64,000 nt of DNA from Armigeres subalbatus (Eukaryota; Arthropoda; Insecta; Diptera; Culicidae), in contig NC_085141.1 of assembly GCF_024139115.2 (NCBI RefSeq), forward strand, positions 368,861,925 to 368,925,924, given 5' to 3'. The notes under the pieces were generated by a model. It ran no database searches. It had not been told where the DNA came from and saw only the letters and a list, made by a program, of their open reading frames with translations. The first letter of the stretch is position 1, and each line of letters starts with the position of its first letter. This document shows, in pieces, positions 46,966 through 58,375 of this stretch. The translations under genes and the position numbers were made by a program.

Positions 46966-47376
46966 CGGGCAGTGATATGGGAAGTGTACCGGTTTTGGTC
47001 ACCTTATTGCCGAATTTGGCCAACCACGGTACGTAGCTACGGGTGGTTTTTGGACATAACACCCGAGACAAAATTTATTTTAGAATTCTTTTTTTTTTGA
47101 AAGAAAAAATGTTCAGAAATCAACCATCATTTCATTATCATTCAGTATTCAGCCAATAACTCATTCCAGAGGCATATTTCCTAAAAGTGTTGTATGGCGG
47201 CCTTCTAACGCTATTTACCCTCTACATTTTTGTCTAAGGGTACATTGCTGTCCTATATTTAAAGCGTGAAACGCTAGTATCACCTAATATACTAAATGAT
47301 AATAAATGTTAATATATTCTGTGTCACTGTGTCTCGTTTTACACTAAGATAGAATAAGATAGGAACAAATACTCAC
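46966..47376. other. 5' end of Atg5 intron 3
   Basis: Intron sequence next to the exon 3 donor (gtgagt). No gene or repeat is recognised. Confidence 0.5.
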
Positions 47377-48081
<705 letters not shown>

Positions 48082-48470
48082 TGTTGTGAGTAGTGGAAAC
48101 ACGAAAACCGGCACCACACAAAGAAACCCAAGAGCTCTGATCTTTTTACAATAAAACGAGGACTATCTCAGTCACATCACAAATCGAACCAGCACAACTT
48201 CAGTAATTTAAAATTAATAAATCGGATTGAATGATACAAAAAGCTTGAAATTATTCACTATTTTCACTTGATATTATTTTTGCCTGCTCAGTGGTTGTTT
48301 TTGTTTGTGTTGTGTTGTCAAACTTTTCATCGTGATCTCGGCTGTCAAAAATATCGATGACGATAGGGTGGAAAGCCGGCGGCAACCATGAAAGTATCGT
48401 CGATTTGAGTGAAAAGCCGACTGTTCTTAAATTGACCTCCCGAATAGAAATTAAATATCGAAATCGATTC
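48082..48470 (-). promoter_or_regulatory. Upstream region of Atg5 (5' UTR/promoter, unresolved)
   Basis: Sequence directly upstream of the Atg5 start. No TATA box at a convincing place was seen. The MITE at 48,475-48,877 limits the unbroken upstream region to about 390 bp. A 214-codon minus-strand frame running through here and the MITE is not taken as a gene. Confidence 0.4.
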
Positions 48471-48474
48471 ATTA

Positions 48475-48877
48475 TGCAACGTACACACCAGTCAAGCAGT
48501 TGGACGAACATTGACTCCGCCCCCAAGAAAACGCATCGGTTGCTGCTTTGTTTGAACGTGTGTGAAGTTGTTCGAACAACCATTTGACAGTTGGCGGCTC
48601 GGTTGGAAAAAAATAAAACGGTTTGATTTTGGTTTGAGTTGTCGGGGGTGGAGTCAAGGTTCACCGAACATGTTTGAGCATTTGTAGTGAAGTTGAACAA
48701 ACTCCCATATATTTTTTGATGGTTGGTGTTCGAGTTGGTGCTTCGGTCGTTCGTGTGTGATATTGTTGGTCGAATAAATTGGTTGTTCGTGTCGCTGTTG
48801 GTGAAACTTGACGAATGTTTGAATAAACGAGAGGTGGAGTCAATGTTGGTCAAACTGCTTGACCGTGTGTACGTTCC
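48475..48877. mobile_element. MITE with about 45-bp terminal repeats, ATTA flanks
   Basis: The left end (aacgtacacacc, then gtcaagcagtt) and the right end read inward (aacgtacacacg, then gtcaagcagtt) share about 40 of 47 bases up to cattgactcc. ATTA lies at 48,471-48,474 and 48,878-48,881. A TTA core would fit PIF/Harbinger, but this is not certain. Confidence 0.75.
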
Positions 48878-48910
48878 ATTAAAATTATTCAACATCTGAA
48901 AGCAAGATTA

Positions 48911-49036
48911 CAGGCGCGAGTATTAGTCGTTTGGCAGCGCAGTATCGTCACTTGACATTTAACCGGTCGCTACTAAATGAGCTGCTATAACAGTAGCGCA
49001 ACTGACAGGTGAAGGTGATCAAAATACTCGCGCCCA
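48911..49036. mobile_element. Short MITE, ends GGCGCGAGTATT
   Basis: The ends are GGCGCGAGTATT and AATACTCGCGCC. TTA is found just outside both ends. The interior has tagcgac / gtagcg inverted bits. The length is about 125 bp. Confidence 0.55.
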
Positions 49037-49472
49037 TTAATGATGCTCTAATCACATCGTATCATGGAATAATATTGTGGAATAACTCGATATCCAGATT
49101 TTCCCGACTGCTTTTATGAAAAGATATTGTCGCGCTTATCTTTTTCTAGAATGTTGCGGCGGTCATACACTCGCAGGCTCGACTGCGAAGGTAAACGTCA
49201 AGATAGCCGCAGTGTTAAAAGATAGGCAGAAATTTCCCGCTTAAAACAAAACCACGTGCTTTTCGCAAAATGACAGCAGTGTTCGATTGTATTAGTGAGG
49301 GGCAACCCGAATAAAAAATATAATACAAAAACTATATAACGTAATGTAACATTACTATTGAAAACAATAGGTTTCCATTAAATTTTAATGTTGGCATAAC
49401 TGTAGAATCACAATACGATTTATTGTAATGAACCATTCAATGAATCGTAATCGAAGTTTTCGTAATAGAATA

Positions 49473-50309
49473 CCCAAATAACCGTAAGCATTAGTTTTAG
49501 GCTTTAAATCAGCATCAATGATGCTTCAAAGCATTATAACAGCCTTGCAAATGTTTCGAAGCTCTTATTCAACATTATATCAGCATCGTTAATGCTGCAA
49601 GATAAAATGTTTATTAACATTAAATTAGCATTACATTAGCAATAAAATCGTAATAAAAGCAGTGTTTAATGCAGTCAGTTGGAACTTCTGTATGTAGTAG
49701 TGAGACTTTTCTCGGATGATTTTCTACCGGCAAATAAAAGATAATGGTTTAAGTATACCTTTCGGCAGCAAGACATGAAATCGCATCCGTGGCCGAAAGA
49801 GCAAAGGAGGACTACTTCGTGGAACCTGTGCAATGCTTCCAGGTTCGAGACCCATATGTAGAACATTCTACGTAAAAATTACAAAACAATATCATCAGCA
49901 TAACTTTCTAAATAATATAAATAACTGGAATCACTAAATAATGGTAAATTAGATTTTTTTTGTTTTCCCGAATTTTCTAATCCGTATCATTTGTCGTGAT
50001 TCGTCAGTTGTTTATTAAATATAGACAGCTGATCAGCTGCCCGCAAAAGCTCTTCGAAAGCGCCCGAGAAATTCGCCCGAAAAAAACGGGCGAAGAAAAT
50101 CTGACGTTTCTCTTTCAGCCCTATATAAGCATCACTAATGCAACAAATGAGCTTTCATCTATGCATTACAATAGCATGCTAATTCGCCTTTTCCGGCATT
50201 ATATCAGCATTGTAACTGCACTGAAAGCTGATAAGCATTAAACGGGCAGCATTACGTGCAGTTATAAAGCTGAATTAAAGCAGCGTTTTAATGCTTACGG
50301 TTACTTGGG
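49473..50309. mobile_element. TA-flanked MITE, ends CCCAAATAACCGTAAGCATT
   Basis: The ends CCCAAATAACCGTAAGCATT and CCCAAGTAACCGTAAGCATT (from the right) are flanked by TA (49,471-49,472; 50,310-50,311). Both subterminal zones repeat atcagcat and aatgct motifs. The length is 837 bp. The tRNA-like segment near 49,760-49,880 may be a SINE inserted within it. Confidence 0.8.
49760..49890 (+). repeat. tRNA-like/SINE fragment
   Basis: It contains a B-box-like segment (ccaggttcgagacccat) and then ttacaaaacaatatcatcagcataac, similar to the sequence after the tRNA-like 73-mer at 46,348 (ttttccaaagcaatatcttc, then cacataac). This supports a second tRNA-derived SINE family in the region. Confidence 0.4.
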
Positions 50310-50311
50310 TA

Positions 50312-52236
50312 TACGGGTGGTTAAGCATCGTAACAATACAAAATTTAGCATTTTTCCATACATTTTTATTTGAAAAACTATAGACTATAATGTTTTTCTA
50401 TTGTATGAAATATTACAAGCTGGAAAAAAATGTGTGACATATTTCACATTTTTCTTCCAGTGTTGGATGCGAGGTCGGTAAAGCAGAACTAAAAGTTGAT
50501 TCCGCCAAAAATAATATTTTGACATGTTTACATTCTATATTTTTTTGCATTTATTTAAATTTTGCGTTTCGAACCAATGATGGTTTGTAGTGTTGTGTGT
50601 GTCCCTGTGTCTTTCCCCACTGGTCCATGAGAGATCGTTAGAGGGGATTGAGTTGGCAGCGAAGATGTTTTTCAGGTATGTAATGTTTTAGAATGGGCAA
50701 GTGATTTGAATAGTTCTGTTGAATTCAATTGAGTAGCCAAGTTGATCGTTTTTAATATTGGTTCAATTGAAGTGAATTATAGAGTTTTTCAGATGTTAAA
50801 TTCACGTACCAGTCAAATAACTTGTTCAATTCACTTGCCCAATCTAGCGTCAGAGATAAAAATATTAAATTATGTTTAATCGATTGTAGGATGTTAATTC
50901 CATCACTATTTCCCTGATGGCCAAATGATGAAGAACCGTCAGGTGGATTTACGATTCCGAAAATTCTACTGTAAAGGTGTGTTTTTTTATTATCTGTATT
51001 ATGAGTAAAAACTCTAAGGATGACGGCAAAGATAACGACATAGTTATTCCATCATATAATACTTTGAGAATAGGTACCACTACCGAATGATAACGATTGG
51101 CAATTCCCGGCAGGGACTCTTATTCTCGGCATAAAACCAATTATTGCAATGCTATTTCGAAGAAAACTTCATCATTGCGCTTGCACAAAGCTAATCAATA
51201 ATATTCTGTAGAAGGATTTGAAGAGCCTGAAGGGAATGCATGTCGTTTTTACAAATGTTAGGTACAATAATAACATGATAATATTCACGCTATTACTTTG
51301 GATCTTGTAAAATAATTATGAGTTGGGTGGGATAATAGCTTACTTTAAATATCATTTTCCGATGATAGCTTCGGATGATATTATGCATCCCAAGATAAAC
51401 ACTCAGATCATGTTCATCTCAATCAGCCTCCGTCGAATCGCGCTGGAGCGCGCCCATTTACTTTACACACGGCGGCTATTCAGCTATGGCAGCCCCATTC
51501 GGCGGCTTATTAAATTTAACAGCATAGACACGCACCCTGTGTAAAAGCTTATGGGCGCGCTGCTGCGCAATCTTTGCTTGCGCGTTATCACCGCGAAGAG
51601 GTGAGTGTTTTAGAAGAGCGCGACAATATTATTATTTCAAAAAGAGATAACAACTGTGTGAAATTTTCTAAAGCACATATTAGTCAAAACGAGTATGCGC
51701 TTACATGTTAAGATACTGAAAATATTCCTATGAACTTTCAATGCGCGGGGAGGGAGGAAGGATGGTTATGAAAATCTCTTATTTGAAATACACCAAAATT
51801 CGACAGAAAGATTTTCCAAAGTTTTTGAATAACTTAAACATGGTAATAATATTGATCTCATTACTATTCTGTGCAGGAATCTGTGCGAGGATCTGAGCTT
51901 GGATTATATACTAAACGGCCTTCACCGGGAATACATATTGGATCTAGTTTTCTTTAGTAACACATCAGACTATTTTAAAAACATCAAAATTAGATACTAA
52001 GCAAATCTGTTTCAATACATTAGAAATACATTAGTATAAATTGTTACCATATATTTTACTATAAACTCACTGTAAAACAGTAATACAATTTTGATACTAA
52101 ATTTCAAAACAATACGCATACCATTGAATTTATTGTTTACCATAGAATAAATGGAACATGTATTGTTTGTTCGATAAGCTCTATGGTACATTTTTATACG
52201 GGCGCAGTATCCTATTTTATCTCGAGATGCATAATA
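50312..52236. other. Intergenic stretch upstream of Atg5
   Basis: A/T-rich with no supported gene. A hairpin at 51,447-51,562 (agcgcgcccat ... atgggcgcgct) looks like a small MITE. A short plus-strand frame ending atgtttttcag with a following gtatgt donor (about 50,664-50,680) could be a first coding exon, but nothing further supports it. Confidence 0.35.
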
Positions 52237-52418
52237 TTTTAGTTACTAGATAAAGATTGTCGCTTCGGTTCCCTTTGTTCTGCTGTCCGAAACATGTGTG
52301 GTACATACCTGTCAAATCGTATGGATTTTCCTTCTTTGACATTTAGCTCCCCTATCCTCGCCAGCAAAAGATGTTCCGGACAGCGACGACAGCGACAATC
52401 TTTATCTAGTAACTAAAA
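52237..52418. mobile_element. TA-flanked MITE, 182 bp
   Basis: Perfect terminal inverted repeats of 26-28 bp start TTTTAGTTACTAGATAAAGA and continue ttgtcgct. TA is on both sides. The inner arms ctgctgtccg and cggacagcg pair as well. Confidence 0.85.
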
Positions 52419-52544
52419 TATCTTTTCTTTTATGGCTTTTATGGTTACTCCGAGGATGCGTAAAGAATCGAGGGGAACTCCAATGTATAATGCATAATAA
52501 AACATAATTTTATTGATAACTACATATATTCAGTCAAATGAATA

Positions 52545-53860
52545 ATCTATTTTTCAATATTACAGTCGCGGAACAATATGAAATCCGTTTTGCCGCTGGT
52601 GTTGTCGAGAACAGTTGGAAGTAAACGTGCTCCCTGCAGTCGGTTTTGTTCCATACGCTGCGGCTTCCCGGCCTTCGGCAACAACACCAGCTTCTGTCTT
52701 TTCTATCTTTCGGGGAATCTACACTCATCTAGGCATCTTTGCATAGCTAGCCGGAACATGTTCGGGTTCGCTATGATTGCTGCCTTGAGAGCGCTGTTCG
52801 GAACTCCATAAGGCCCTGGAGCTTTGTTCCTTACCAGGGATTTGGCCACCGCGAGTAACTCTTCGTTCGTCACCGGAGCCACCATTTCGGCCGCACTCAT
52901 ATTGCAGGAGGCCAGGGACTTGTGGCTCGAGACGGTTGGATTCGCGAGACGTTGGCTCCTTCGCATAGGTTGTCGAAACACGCTCTGTTACTGCTCTTGA
53001 TGGCCTTGTTAAAGGCCAGTTTCGCAGCTCGAAACACTTCACGGCGGTCTGCTCTTTCATCCTCGGTGCGGGCACGTTGCATCCTACGTCTAGCCTTGAG
53101 GCAGGTTGATCGAAGGGCCGCAATCTCGGGACTCCACCAGTATACCGGGCGTCTGCCATTTTTCGGCAGGGCTTTCCTCGGCATGGTGGCGTCACACGCG
53201 CGTGATAGGACAGCTACCAACGCATCCCCGCTTAGACCTTCAGTGTTGGCTTCCAGTCCCAGGGCCGCGGTGGAAACTTCGCTGTCGAAGTGATTGGTTC
53301 TCCACCCCCGAACCTGACAGGGATCCCCGGACCTCGGATGTTGCACGCCATAGTTGATCTTAAAGCGAATTGCTAGATGATCACTATGGGTGTAACCCTC
53401 GTCCACCCTCCAGTCCAAGTCTGGTGCCAGACCAGGACTGACAAACGTTACGTCAATCCATGACTCGACCCCGTTCCTTCTGAACGTGCTAGTGGAACCA
53501 TCATTGACTAGCACTGCGTCGAGCTTCGCTAGCGCCTCTAGTAACGCTTGACCCCTTCGATTGGTGCAGCGGCTACCCCACTCCACTGCCCAAGCGTTAA
53601 AATCTCCTGCTATGACGACCGGCTTACGACCCACTAGGTCAGACGATAGCCTATCTATCATCTGGTTGAACTGTTCTAATGGCCACCTTGGTGGGGCATA
53701 GCAGCTACAATAGAACACACCATTGATCTTAGCTATCGCGACACCCTCAGCAGAGGAGTGTATCACCGAGTGTATCACCTCTTGGATCGGGTACCGTCCC
53801 GTCGTGCTAATAGCCGCCATCGGGTCCCATTCGGCGGAGCGAGTTCTAATGCGCATGACA
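52545..53860 (-). pseudogene. R1-like non-LTR retrotransposon, endonuclease and RT start
   Basis: The minus-strand frame 53,856-52,897 encodes an AP-type endonuclease: YCSCYAPPRWPLEQFN, IAGDFNAWAVEWGS, ESWIDVTFVSP and YTHSDHLAIRF are the catalytic blocks. It is followed by a linker and, after a frameshift near 52,930, the start of RT (LVRNKAPGPYGVPNSALK, then LLPKAGKP near 52,655). The GDFNAWAVEWGS block resembles the R1 clade. The element is cut at both ends: the N-terminus at about 53,860, where a plus-strand RT fragment begins, and the RT at about 52,545. The copy is dead. Confidence 0.85.
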
Positions 53861-54085
53861 TCGTCTCAGGCGTCCCCCAGGGGAGTATCCTCGGGTACCT
53901 GCTGTTAAACCTGTTCACCTCCGACATGCCAGAATTTGCAGAAGGTGGAATTCTGTCTCTGTTCGCAGACGACACCTCCATCGTCACCCAGGTAGAGTGT
54001 TCAGAGCGTTAGTGGCGAAACTAAAACGAGGCCTGGATTCCCTGGACCTTGGGTTGACCCTCGACTGCAATCTTCTTTTCCAGCG
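53855..54085 (+). pseudogene. Jockey-like reverse transcriptase fragment
   Basis: It encodes VSGVPQGSILG, NLFTSDMPEF and SLFADDTSIVT (the RT catalytic FADD box), then after a one-base frameshift near 54,000 ALVAKLKRGLDSLDLG. It directly abuts the R1-like fragment in opposite orientation. Only the palm region is present. Confidence 0.8.
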
Positions 54086-54498
54086 TTTATTTTAATTATT
54101 TATTATTATTCATTATTAATTTACGTTTTATTGAAACTACCCGAGCAGGAGAAATTTACTCAATAATACCTCATTCTGTTATTGATACCGTACTCTGTTA
54201 TGAATAAGCCTTGCATTTCATTTAATTTATTTAGTTTACATCTAAACAGATAACACTGAATCATCAATTTGACGCCACAATACACGGTTCGAGGCCACAT
54301 CTCTCCATCCTCAAATGCGCCTCACGATCGCAAAGTCGTTTTGTACCAGGTCTGCCCACTTCGCTCGCAGCGCTCCACGCCGTCTCGTACCTGCCGGATC
54401 GGAAGCAAACACCATCTTCGCAGGATTGCTGTCCGGCATTCTTGCAACATGTCCTGCCCATCGTATCCTTCCGGCTTTAGCTACCTTCTGGATACTGG

Positions 54499-55912
54499 CA
54501 AAGATGGCAAGAAGGAACAAGATAACCGAGTTCAAAGCTTTTCATACATCTCACCGGAGACACTGAAATCGATGAAAGTGCTTCCATCTGTTGCACAAAA
54601 ACTCAACCATTAATACTATTTTTGAAGGTTATGTTTATCGTGTATCAAGAATGTAAATAAAAAAAACACAAACGTCAGTAGCAGTTACTCAGCAACACCA
54701 TCTGTATTTGTTGTTTTTTTTCCGAAACTTCTATTCGTGACTTCTGTTTAGATATATTTTTCTTACAGCTTTTTTTTTCTTTAAAACTCTGTTTACTCCT
54801 CTGTGTGACGATGGACAGGCCTATATACATGAACAAGTCAAATATACTGTTCCTCAGTTACATGACAGATCGTAGCAGCCATCGCATGCAATATACACAT
54901 TCGCAGTCAGTCAATTCCTCCTTCATCACGAGGTGAGTCGCCAGTGCAAGCAATGTAAACATGATGGGTGATTCAAATGTGCGATGTTGAATTGCACATC
55001 CTCCACGATAACAAGTCGCTCCATAGAATTTATAACTCGCTCTACATCCAATGCATAATCATGGTCAAGGCCAAATGCTTGTCGCGAGTTTTCCTTGGAT
55101 TTTCGTTAGTTAAGTGTATTTGTTGATCGATGTCGACATTTCCCAATTCAACTTCTCCAGCAACATCTAAATCAACTTTTCAACTTCTCCAGCAATGGTC
55201 TAAATCCAATGGAGTTGCTTCTTCGATTTATTAAACATCTATTTCCATCGGAGTTGATATTATTACTGCTGGTTTAACCGGGAAAAGCGATGGAGCTACA
55301 AAATGCCTCAAGCCAAAATGGATTTAACAGCTGTACTTTGTTATCATCGTTCTTATAAAGATACCCTTGTGATTTATTTCTGTGATTTTTAGAAGCAGAG
55401 TTGGCGAAATGTTAGAGCAGATTGGACCAGTGGCGTAGCCACGGGAATGTTTTGGACATAACCTCCCCCCCCACAGAATCAAAAATTTAAGGAATTTTTC
55501 TTTTCGAAAAAAAAAATGTTCGGAAAACCTCCAACCCCGCCCCCACGACCAATTTTCTTGCTACGCACCTGGATTAGACTGTTCCTATTGATACCAGGTT
55601 TTGACAACACTCTATCCAGGGTCTCACATCCCTAAACATAATTTAATATTCGCACTTCATCAAATGAAAATTAGATGGGTAAACAGCTTGCCAGTTCAAT
55701 TTTAAAGAAACTGTTTTTGGCCTTCGCCTTGTGTAAGTTGTTTGCATGGTGCAATGGCTCAGCTGCTATTGTTTTATTTTATTGACATTTCTTCAGAAGA
55801 TGATCGATTAAAATTAACAGTGTAATAGTTCGGTTTTTGTTCACTTGCGGCGCTGATCGTGTCTCCGTAAAATCATAGAAGTCGGGTATCTTGTTGCTTC
55901 TTGTCATCTTTG
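54499..55912. mobile_element. TIR element of 1,414 bp, 7-8-bp duplication
   Basis: The ends CAAAGATGGCAAGAAGGAAC and CAAAGATGACAAGAAGCAAC (from the right) continue as aagataaccga / aagatacccga, about 31 bp in all. ATACTGG lies directly outside both ends (54,492-54,498 and 55,913-55,919). If the terminal G is counted in the flank, the duplication is GATACTGG (8 bp), which would fit hAT or P-type elements. Only short, unassigned frames are inside, so it is non-autonomous. It interrupts RTE copy B. Confidence 0.85.
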
Positions 55913-56598
55913 ATACTGGGTTCGCCGTAGAGCTGGGCGAGCTCGTGGTTCTTTCTTCGCCGCAGCAAGGTACCCGGCACACACCCTCTTCTTGCACACC
56001 GCCAAAGATGGTCCTAAGCACCCGTCTCTCGAATACTTCGAGTGCTTGCAAGTCCTCCTCGATAATTGTCCATGTTTCATGACCGTAGAGGACTACCGGT
56101 CTTATCAGCGTCTTGTACATGACACATTTGGTGCGGTAGCGAATCTTTTTTTACCGTTAGCAAGGATCCAAGGTAGACGAATTCCTCGACCACCTCGAAG
56201 TTATCTCCGTCTATCGTAACACTGCTTCTCAGACGGGCCCTGTCGCGCTCGGTTCCGCCCACAAGCATGTACTTTATCCTCGATGCATTTACCCCCAGTC
56301 CAACTTTTGTTGCCTCACGTTTCAGTCGGGTGTATAGTTCTGCCATCTTAGCAAATGTTCTGCTGACAATGGCCATGTCATCCGCGAAACAAATAAATTG
56401 ACTGGATCTGTTGAAAATCGTATCCCGGCTGTTACACTCGGCTCTCCGCATGACACCTTCTAGCGCAATGTTGAACAACTGGTACGAAAGTCCACCACCA
56501 TGTCTTAGTCCTCTGCGCGAATCGAACGAACTGGAGTGTTCGCCCGAAATCTTCACACAGTTTTGCACACCATCCACCATTACTTAGATTAGTATGGT

Positions 56599-58375
56599 TG
56601 TAACCGTTCGCGAATGGTTTCGAGGTGATTTTAAAACACGGTGGCTTAAGCGCCACTCTCGAAGAGAGACCACCGGTCGTGTTCCCTATTTGCCCGACTT
56701 TTACAGACCCTTTACCTCTGGGGACTCTCGAACGGTCGCTGGCTCCAAAATTACTTACGCTTAATATTCTTTCCCCACTTCCCACCTACCTGAACTCGCT
56801 CAACCCACTGAAAAAGAACGGAAAGCAACTTTCGAAGACAACTTTAGACTGTAGCCACGGCAAACGCAATGGGAGTGAATTTTCCCAGCCCCGTGAAACG
56901 CAAAACAACTAAAACTCAAGCTAACTTCTTCAAATTACTTAACGGCATTTATTCTTTAATTCGGGTTGGACGTATCGGTACGGAATGGAAAAAAAAGAGC
57001 TAATCATGGCCATGAAAATACAAGCTCACATACCTGCGCAGGGTTTTGCTTCTCGATGCACTGATGCGAATACTCCGCCGGGAAGATGGCGACGATGTCC
57101 TCCGACCAGGTTGTGGCGATGGCGGCCGATTGGCTTTGCCGCAGATGCTGCAGATTGGCGCGCAGCGATGGAGGTCGAGCTCGAGCGATATGGCCGAAAC
57201 TAAAGATGCGGAGGGAGTGGCGGCTGGACGGAAGGCTTCCGATTTCGGAATCGAGAGTGGTCCGGAATAACCGTTCCCTCAAGCTAGTAGCTTCCTTTCC
57301 CTAACGACCCGGCTTCGCGTACCTTTCCGGTTCACCGAGCGAGGACTAAAAGGAAGACTACTAACCGTCGGTTCGGGTTCGGTCCAGCGTACGATTAATG
57401 ACGACGTACGGGGACCGCACTCTCGGGACTGATCCACGGGAATTGGCTTGGGGATCTTACCTTCGACGGTTGATTGGCGACCGCCGAGTTTTCGCTTTTA
57501 GACGAGCGACTTCACTCCTCCTCCGTTTAACTACCTTTACAGGCGGGCCTTAACGCACGCTCGAGCTCTCGATGTCCGTTGGACGAAATGGCGGGCCCTG
57601 TAGACGCCACACGTATTCCCGTACCCGACTCCGGTCGAATACACGAAATCCAGCCCGTACCAAAAAGCGCAATGCGCTGGAAAGTCCAACGCGAATTCGT
57701 TTCATTAACAAAAACTTTACATTAAACATTTAAATTCGTTTTACCTTTTTGTACGTTTCACTAAACTAACTCGGTGTTCGCGGAATTTAAAAAACACGTC
57801 CTAATGACGTCTGCTACGTTAACTGTTAATTTTAAAAACTTGATTAAAATAGACACAGAATAATTCACTCCAATCACACTTTACCTATTAGTCAAACTAG
57901 CCAAACTCAACTTAAAATACTGAAAAACTTCGTAGCCTACTCGCAAACACTTCTGATTACCAGCCGTTCACTTAACGAAATGATCGAGTTCTTGTCTGAA
58001 TTTTATAAAGAAACTTATCCTTTTGAAAAGTCGTCAATTATTTTAAATTTGCGCCAAATAAATTTGAAATGGCGACAAAGAGTGCGCGCTTTCGGTGAGT
58101 CGATAAAAACGAGCACATGAGAACACTACAACAGTACATGGTCAATTTCTATTTGGATAATAATTCAGTCAAGACACAAACCTCGTAATCGACATACAAA
58201 TAAAAATTCAAATTTCTTTTCGTCCGGTTTGCAAATTATTTACGTAATGTAATGTTTCACTATTTGATTAATTCCAAATAACTTTAATTTATGATTTTAC
58301 TTAAAAAGAGAAAAACGTCATAAATTCTTATTTTGACTTAATCACAAATTGATTGCAAAAACGTAAAACGTTACA
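56599..58375. mobile_element. Solo-LTR-like insertion of 1,777 bp
   Basis: It starts TGTAACCGTTCG and ends AACGTTACA, with TGGT on both sides (56,595-56,598 and 58,376-58,379). TG...CA ends with a short inverted repeat and a 4-bp duplication are what a Ty3/Gypsy-type LTR leaves. No internal coding region is recognised. The middle (about 57,050-57,700) is GC-rich and the 3' third A/T-rich. It could be a solo LTR or a non-autonomous derivative; its length is at the upper end for an LTR. It interrupts RTE copy B. Confidence 0.7.

Noticed and set aside
48082..48117. Atg5 start 12 codons further upstream
   Set aside because: The added residues (MVPVFVFPLLTT) have no counterpart in ATG5 proteins, while MANDRE fits the family start.
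48251..48895. 214-codon minus-strand frame upstream of Atg5
   Set aside because: It runs through a MITE and its inverted repeats, is Ser/Thr/Asn-rich, and has no domain; the plus strand of the same segment is equally open in parts.
51323..51544. 73-codon frame in the intergenic region
   Set aside because: It runs into the small hairpin at 51,447-51,562 and has no recognisable feature.
56985..57304. Overlapping 70-92-codon frames in the GC-rich middle of the LTR-like insertion
   Set aside because: Open on both strands because of GC content; no domain and mutually shadowing.
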